Source of the DNA: JAAZBW01 sp035647855
GTDB taxonomy: Bacteria; Actinomycetota; Actinomycetes; Actinomycetales; Actinomycetaceae
Assembly: GCA_035647855.1 (NCBI GenBank)
Contig: DASRMP010000016.1
Location: 1-10,708 of the forward strand
Length of the DNA: 10,708 nucleotides
Direction: 5' to 3'
Numbering within the stretch: the first letter of the stretch is position 1; each line of letters opens with the position of its first letter. The translations under genes and the position numbers were made by a program. The notes under the pieces were generated by a model. The model saw nothing but the letters and a program-made list of their open reading frames with translations. It searched no databases and was not told the DNA's origin. Positions 8,001-10,708 of the stretch are shown piece by piece.

Positions 8001-10568
8001 CAGCTGACTGCCCACGGTGTAGCCGCGCTGGATCGAGAACAGTCCCCGGATCGGCGGGATGAGCAGCGGAAGAAGCATGGTGGCGAGAATGACCCCGATC
8101 CACGTCGCAAGCGGCCCGAGCGGAAGCAGGATTGCGCCCACGATGATCGCGATAACGCTCGAGATCGGGGAGAGGGAGCGGCGCAGGTTGTCGAGCATCT
8201 TCCAGGTGCCGAGCCCCGTCATGTCCCGGCGGGGGCGGCCGAAGATCCAGGGAAGCAACTGCCAGTCGCCGCGCGTCCAGCGGTGGGTGCGCGAGACGTG
8301 AACCGCGTAGGACGTTGGGTGTTCCTCCACCACCTCGACGTCGGAGGCGTACCCCGAGCGTGAGTAGTTGCCCTCGAGGAGGTCGTGGGAGAGGACGGAG
8401 TTCTCGGGGATCTTCTGCGCCAGCGAACGCTCGAGTGCCGCGATGTCGTAGACGCCCTTGCCCGCGAAGGAACCCTCGCCGAAGAGGTCCTGGTACAGGT
8501 CCGCGACGGCGAACGTGTACGGGTCGAGACCCTGCCGGGTGGAGTAGAGCATCTGGAACCTGCTCGTCTCCTCCACGGTCGGCAACGACGGCGTGACGCG
8601 TGGTTGCAGGATCGTGTACCCGCGGATCACGCGCTTGCCGTCCGCGCCGAAGCGTGCCGTGTTGAGCGGGTGGGCGATCTTGCCCACGAGCCGTTTGGCG
8701 GAAACTCGCGGCAGTTGCGTGTCCGCATCGAGGGTGATCACGTAACGGAAGGGTCCGGGCAGCCGGCCCTCAATCGCCGTGATGCTCGTGTCGGTCTCAC
8801 CGCGCAGGACCTGGTTGAGTTCCTCGAGCTTGCCGCGCTTGCGTTCCCAGCCCATCCACGTGCCCTCGGACTCGTTCCACCGGCGCTCGCGGTGGAAGAG
8901 GAAGAAGCGCTGGCCGTAGGTGGCGTTGAGCTCCTTTATGCCACGCCGCATCTCGTCCAGGAGTTCGAGGTCGCCGGGCATCTGCTCCTGCGGCGCGTCC
9001 GCCCAGTCCGTGGCGGCCGCGAAGTAGATCTCGCCGCTGTCGTTGCCGAGGAAGTGCGTCTCGAGGGTTTCGATCGTCTCCGCGACGGCGCCCGGTGAGG
9101 TGATCATGGTCGGCACGACGACGACGGTGCGCAGACTCTCCGGGATGCCCTTCTCCAGCCCGAGTCCCGCGAGCGGGACGGTGGGAATCAGGCGGGTCAG
9201 GCGTGTGCCCAGGCGCGCGACCACGAAGTCCGAGACGGGCAGCGCGAGCAGGACCCCGAGCAGGATCGACTGCCAGAGAGGAATGTTCGCCCAGACGGCG
9301 GCGATCCCCCACGTGGCGAGCGCGGTGAGGAGCAGGGTCGAGAGGAGGATCGCGGTGACGTACCCGCCGATACCCGCACCCTTGGCGGCCTTGACCACTC
9401 GTTCGCGCATCTTCGGCCGATAGCCGACTGCGTCCTCGAGAATGGGGAGCCCATCGTCGATGAACCAGTACCCGACGTGCCGGCCGATCTCGTCCATGCC
9501 CTCGGACGCGAACTTGAGTGCGCGGCGCGTGACGGTGAGCTCGCTCTGATCGGAGCCGCGGGCGAGACGCTCGACTGTGGTGCGGTAGCTGTTGCGGGTG
9601 GCGAAGTCGCTCTCGAGGTAGCCGGGAGAGCGGCGCAGTTCCTGCTCGACCAGGCTGACGGCCTCGATCCAGGTCTCCCAGTCGACATCGTCGAGGCGCT
9701 TCATCGAGGTGATGATGTTGCGCATTGTGAGCGTGGCCTGTGACTGCTTGGCGAGCTCACGCTGGACGGCCGTCTCGGCATCGAGGTCACGCTCGATGAG
9801 CGAGGCCCTTATCCAGGCGAATGCCTCCTCCGCGGGGGCCTCGGTGAGGCGGCGGAGGAGCTGGACGGCGAAGGAGAGGGCCGGCGTGGTGGTGCGCCAG
9901 GCCGGGTAGACATCGTCGAGGGACTTGGGGGAGGCGGGCCCGATGCCGAGGAGGGCATCGGCGACCTCGTCAGCCAACTTGCGCTCACGGTCGGCGGCGA
10001 CGATCTGGGTTGACAAGCGGCGCGCGTTCTCTACCAGGAGGACACGCAGGTTGATCGCGGCGGCCCACAGTTCACCGATCTCCAGCGGCTCGCGGGAGTC
10101 GTACGCCTGGATGTACCGGGCGAGCTGGTCCTGGTCCAGAAGGGAATCGGTGTGGGCAACGTAGGCCCACATGATCGAGAAAATCCGCGGGTGACCTTCG
10201 AGGAATCCCGGTCCGAGCTTCGGCAGCTGATCGAAATAGCTGCGGGGCAGGTCGCGGCGGACCATGCGAACCTGCTTCTCGATGGAGTGGAAGTTGTCCA
10301 CGAACCACTCGGCACCGGGCGAGATGGGCTGGTCCGCATCGACCAGCGCCATCACTGCGTCGTAGTTCGCGGCGAGAACTCGCTCGTTCTCGCGCATGCG
10401 GCTCAACAGGGAGACGACGGGCCGCGTGCGCGGCACCACCACGTGGCTGTCCGCCAGGGTGCGGGCGTGACGGACAAGTTGTTCGTCAGAGAATCGCGGC
10501 GAACGGATGAGTGCGTCACTGTCCCAAGGAGCCTTTGAACGACGCTTCGAACTGCGGGGGACCACCAC
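2031..10568 (-). CDS. Cyclic beta-1,2-glucan synthase-like enzyme (GT84-GH189-GH94), 2845 aa
   Basis: The length is close to Brucella Cgs (about 2,830 aa) and the module order is the same. Residues 1-400 are a helical cytoplasmic region with the PRSYFDQLPKL and ELWAAAINLR signatures. Transmembrane helices lie near 404-426 and 430-450. A GT84 domain spans about 475-800 with D521, the D614-A-D616 pair, HDLLEG (728-733) and R760-T-H-R-W764, which together form the D, DxD, E/D, (Q/R)xxRW set. More membrane helices fall near 802-841 and 930-967. An alpha/alpha-barrel region (about 990-1480) carries the WGISESAYN and YGFYEAVDF motifs with E1369, E1440 and D1443. Two beta-sandwich modules start near 1530 and 2018. 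The C-terminal GH94 region has GFRDQLQD (2366-2373), DVQHWW (2401-2406), GDWNDGM (D2500, D2503), NGGQYTH (2653-2659) and YTGSAGW (2725-2731). In Cgs the GT84 part polymerises glucose from UDP-glucose, the middle region cyclises, and the GH94 part trims chain length. Product identity here is inferred from family. The start is GTG and the stop is TAA. No inactivating change was seen. A non-cyclising relative remains possible. Confidence 0.9.
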   Translation of the reverse strand: MVVPRSSKRRSKAPWDSDALIRSPRFSDEQLVRHARTLADSHVVVPRTRPVVSLLSRMRENERVLAANYDAVMALVDADQPISPGAEWFVDNFHSIEKQVRMVRRDLPRSYFDQLPKLGPGFLEGHPRIFSIMWAYVAHTDSLLDQDQLARYIQAYDSREPLEIGELWAAAINLRVLLVENARRLSTQIVAADRERKLADEVADALLGIGPASPKSLDDVYPAWRTTTPALSFAVQLLRRLTEAPAEEAFAWIRASLIERDLDAETAVQRELAKQSQATLTMRNIITSMKRLDDVDWETWIEAVSLVEQELRRSPGYLESDFATRNSYRTTVERLARGSDQSELTVTRRALKFASEGMDEIGRHVGYWFIDDGLPILEDAVGYRPKMRERVVKAAKGAGIGGYVTAILLSTLLLTALATWGIAAVWANIPLWQSILLGVLLALPVSDFVVARLGTRLTRLIPTVPLAGLGLEKGIPESLRTVVVVPTMITSPGAVAETIETLETHFLGNDSGEIYFAAATDWADAPQEQMPGDLELLDEMRRGIKELNATYGQRFFLFHRERRWNESEGTWMGWERKRGKLEELNQVLRGETDTSITAIEGRLPGPFRYVITLDADTQLPRVSAKRLVGKIAHPLNTARFGADGKRVIRGYTILQPRVTPSLPTVEETSRFQMLYSTRQGLDPYTFAVADLYQDLFGEGSFAGKGVYDIAALERSLAQKIPENSVLSHDLLEGNYSRSGYASDVEVVEEHPTSYAVHVSRTHRWTRGDWQLLPWIFGRPRRDMTGLGTWKMLDNLRRSLSPISSVIAIIVGAILLPLGPLATWIGVILATMLLPLLIPPIRGLFSIQRGYTVGSQLRASLRALAQNLSVGLLDFSFLTHNAASMADAIARTIWRMFVSKKYLLEWTTAAAAGQSAKGTLEWFMRTMAGGLLAPAVLLIVGIVWYPALWAVLPVVILWLLAPVLAWWVSRPLAPVERALSPEVARGLRGIARRTWRYFEVFVTPEDSDLPPDNFQEDPGDRIAHRTSPTNIGMYYLSAVAARDLGWIGMADVTDRLMATMRTQISLDHHEGHLYNWYDTKTTRVLEPRYVSSVDSGNLAGHLLVLANACAELAGHDPRIDNVRTGIHDAIDCVLETPTGAKLNLTALRAAVDSVPVPVPRGVDDAYAGTPGSVVATPGEATAWAKVISVVDGLLKSLPVNDDAADWLRATASSVRSRIRDLALTDEDLAEVQVRLRWVEAEARRSFTAMDFGLVFDEDRMLLSVGYNPDRDELDESTYDMLASECRLASFVAIAKADLRTRHWGRLARGLTSHAGRPVLQSWSGSMFEYLMPALVMRSPAGGLLDTTLERVVRRQIEYGSEQGVPWGISESAYNARDKDLNYQYGPFGTPGLGVVRGLADNLVVAPYATGLATMVDPDAALSNYKRLRDEVGALGRYGFYEAVDFTAERLPRGEKHAVVRNYMAHHSGMTIVAIHNILAGAKMRDWFHQEPMVRASDLLLHEAEPRVAPKTHARTDELDPSRKRQVRAVTPPAERRFSGEKLATATIGALSNGRLSLTATPAGSTLLRWNGLTVTRWDPDRTTEESGSVIYVRNRASGELHTPTDYPLCQRGSGTHALFAEDSLEFTHQERNLTSKLEHHISPEADAYSQTLTIRNLSNRDVDLDVISACELALNRRPDDDAHPAFSKMFVYTHATDDGVVYATRRRRSSSDPEVWVAQFITGSADPRAVGPDPDDPILIETDGRKLIGRGRSLRDPAILDRGNEPSGTVGYVMEPVISLKARLRVPATGRGQLTLWTVVAETEEEARELVDTHRASGAYDRLTALAWSTAQGQLRHLGITPSEGKMFQTLVGNLVYPDPAMRSPVETLGAAASQASLWELGISGDLPIMVVRIENEVDIDLVRQAVRAFEYWRLRRIAADVVLLADRNGGYLGELDRTLKGIAQGIHARTGNPDSTGNVYVVRQDLASPAAMAALFGAASIVLVAKRGDLADQLFDTAIPPLAKIETKTLPIPGGSPELPAGLAFVNGYGGFTEDGREYVVVTDSDHPTPAPWTNVVANEQFGFHATAEGAGYTWWRNSRDNQLTPWQNKPIESPVSEVLYVRDMHSGTLASMGSAPVPGGRHVTRHGFGYTTYSLEMDGVEIEQTMFVPLEDPVKVSIVKLQNNSAVRRTLRLAWYGEPVLGNDRYSASRHLITELDDSGALVVRNPWSPLFAGQVAFVDMDGLQDSWTGNRTEFIGRQGTLAAPHGIAGKGTLSGRTGPGLDPCLAMTREVTLRPGDSAEVVITFGAAASREEVSQLVVRYRERDPSAALADVRAHWDRTLGNVQVRTPDPSFDVVMNGWLLYQTLACRMTARSGYYQASGAFGFRDQLQDSMTAVLVDPEAARTHLLTAAGRQFREGDVQHWWLPATGDGIRTRISDDVVWLAFVAAHYVKVTGDHGVLDEQVPFLEGPELEPGEPERYFRPGVSSDTVSLYEHCLMALRRAMNFGFHGLPLMGTGDWNDGMNRVGAEGRGESVWLGWFLVTTLDEFCRVAAQRGDRAVIREFTEERKRLVDALEAEGWDGDWYRRGYFDDGTPLGSASRTECRIDAIAQSWAVLSGRAQPERARMAMEAVQRELVAPEDRLLRLFTPPFDVSEPDPGYIRAYPPGVRENGGQYTHGALWAVFAWSRLGRPDLAMDTFSLINPVNHALNREDADEYVVEPYVVAADVYSVAPYNGKGGWTWYTGSAGWMYRAGLEAVLGIERRPGELVVRPGLPPAWDSAEVVVRHGDASTVITLRRGAEPGDGTPRPAVPEHRLVVRNGVRSRLDATEPVIIPLEDDGTAHHVEIWGADQEVDHRPVRPVS

Positions 10569-10575
10569 TCACCTC
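10569..10575 (-). promoter_or_regulatory. Ribosome binding site that favours the second of two adjacent GTG starts
   Basis: The minus strand reads GAGGTGA and then GTG GTG. The first GTG (10566-10568) is preceded directly by an in-frame TGA (10569-10571), so no longer start exists. GAGG lies three bases from the first GTG, which is tight, and six from the second (10563-10565), which is better. The mature N-terminus may therefore begin one residue later, giving 2,844 aa. Confidence 0.6.
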
Positions 10576-10654
10576 ACGTTTGATTGGGGCCGGAAGGGCA
10601 GATTCAAGCTTACGTGGCCAGCAGGTGGCGGCGGACGCGATCCCGCCAGGAGGT

Positions 10655-10674
10655 GCAATCACCGGCGTCATTGC
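10655..10674. promoter_or_regulatory. 20-bp inverted repeat upstream of the giant gene (possible operator)
   Basis: GCAAT at 10655-10659 and ATTGC at 10670-10674 are perfect 5-bp arms around ten bases, centred about 97 bp upstream of the GTG start. Size and spacing fit a dimeric regulator's site, but the arms are short. The 140-bp upstream region (10569-10708) also has GACCC-N6-GGGTC (10683-10698) and an isolated TTGAAT (about 10600) on the minus strand, without a convincing -10 partner. No promoter can be called with confidence. Confidence 0.3.
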
Positions 10675-10708
10675 GGCATGTTGACCCTTCCGTGGGTCGG
10701 GGCGGGAC

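Noticed and set aside
2031..10568. The giant frame as several fused or frameshifted genes
   Set aside because: It is uninterrupted for 2,845 codons and its modules follow the order and length of single-chain Cgs proteins.
10648..10708. Start of a divergent plus-strand gene after a perfect AGGAGG at 10648-10653
   Set aside because: No start codon lies at a workable distance. The nearest candidates (TTG at 10671, ATG at 10678) are 17 or more bases away and only about ten codons are visible before the window ends.

Overview
The window reads as chromosomal DNA of a high-GC actinobacterium. The basis is the strongly G/C-biased third codon positions, a GTG start, clear Shine-Dalgarno sites and protein families common in Actinomycetota. 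The genus cannot be fixed from the sequence alone. All three genes lie on the minus strand, so transcription runs from the right edge to the left: a giant cyclic-glucan-synthase-like enzyme (2031-10568), then a small OsmC/YhfA-type protein (1538-1951), then a bacterial aeRF1-like protein (276-1376). The gaps are 79 and 161 bp. No tRNA, rRNA, transposase, phage gene or CRISPR array is visible.

About 80% of the window is one gene of 2,845 codons. Its order of parts matches the cyclic beta-1,2-glucan synthases (Cgs/NdvB/ChvB): a helical N-terminal region, a membrane-embedded GT84 glycosyltransferase with every signature motif present, a middle alpha/alpha-barrel cyclisation (GH189/glycoamylase-like) region, and a C-terminal GH94 phosphorylase-like module with its DWNDG motif. 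In Proteobacteria this enzyme makes cyclic osmoregulated periplasmic glucans. Finding a full-length, apparently intact version in what looks like a Gram-positive organism raises the question of where its product goes. No NdvA/Cgt-type exporter lies in the window.

The two small downstream genes are plausible stress proteins. One is an OsmC-family thiol protein with both conserved cysteines. The other belongs to the baeRF group, distant bacterial relatives of archaeal and eukaryotic release factor 1, and has no GGQ motif. Whether the three are co-transcribed cannot be told: I see no convincing intrinsic terminator between them, and both gaps are large enough to hold promoters.

The left 275 bp carry no convincing gene and are the most unusual DNA here. 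A 76-bp block is repeated perfectly at 1-76 and 146-221. Each block leads into two head-to-tail units of about 30 bp built on the core TTGCGTCCCCGGAG followed by a small G/C hairpin. An inverted copy of the core sits in front of the second block, so a 70-nt stem-loop can form. This resembles an intergenic REP/BIME- or MITE-like repeat family. The right 140 bp (10569-10708) is the upstream region of the giant gene and holds a 20-bp inverted repeat that could be an operator.
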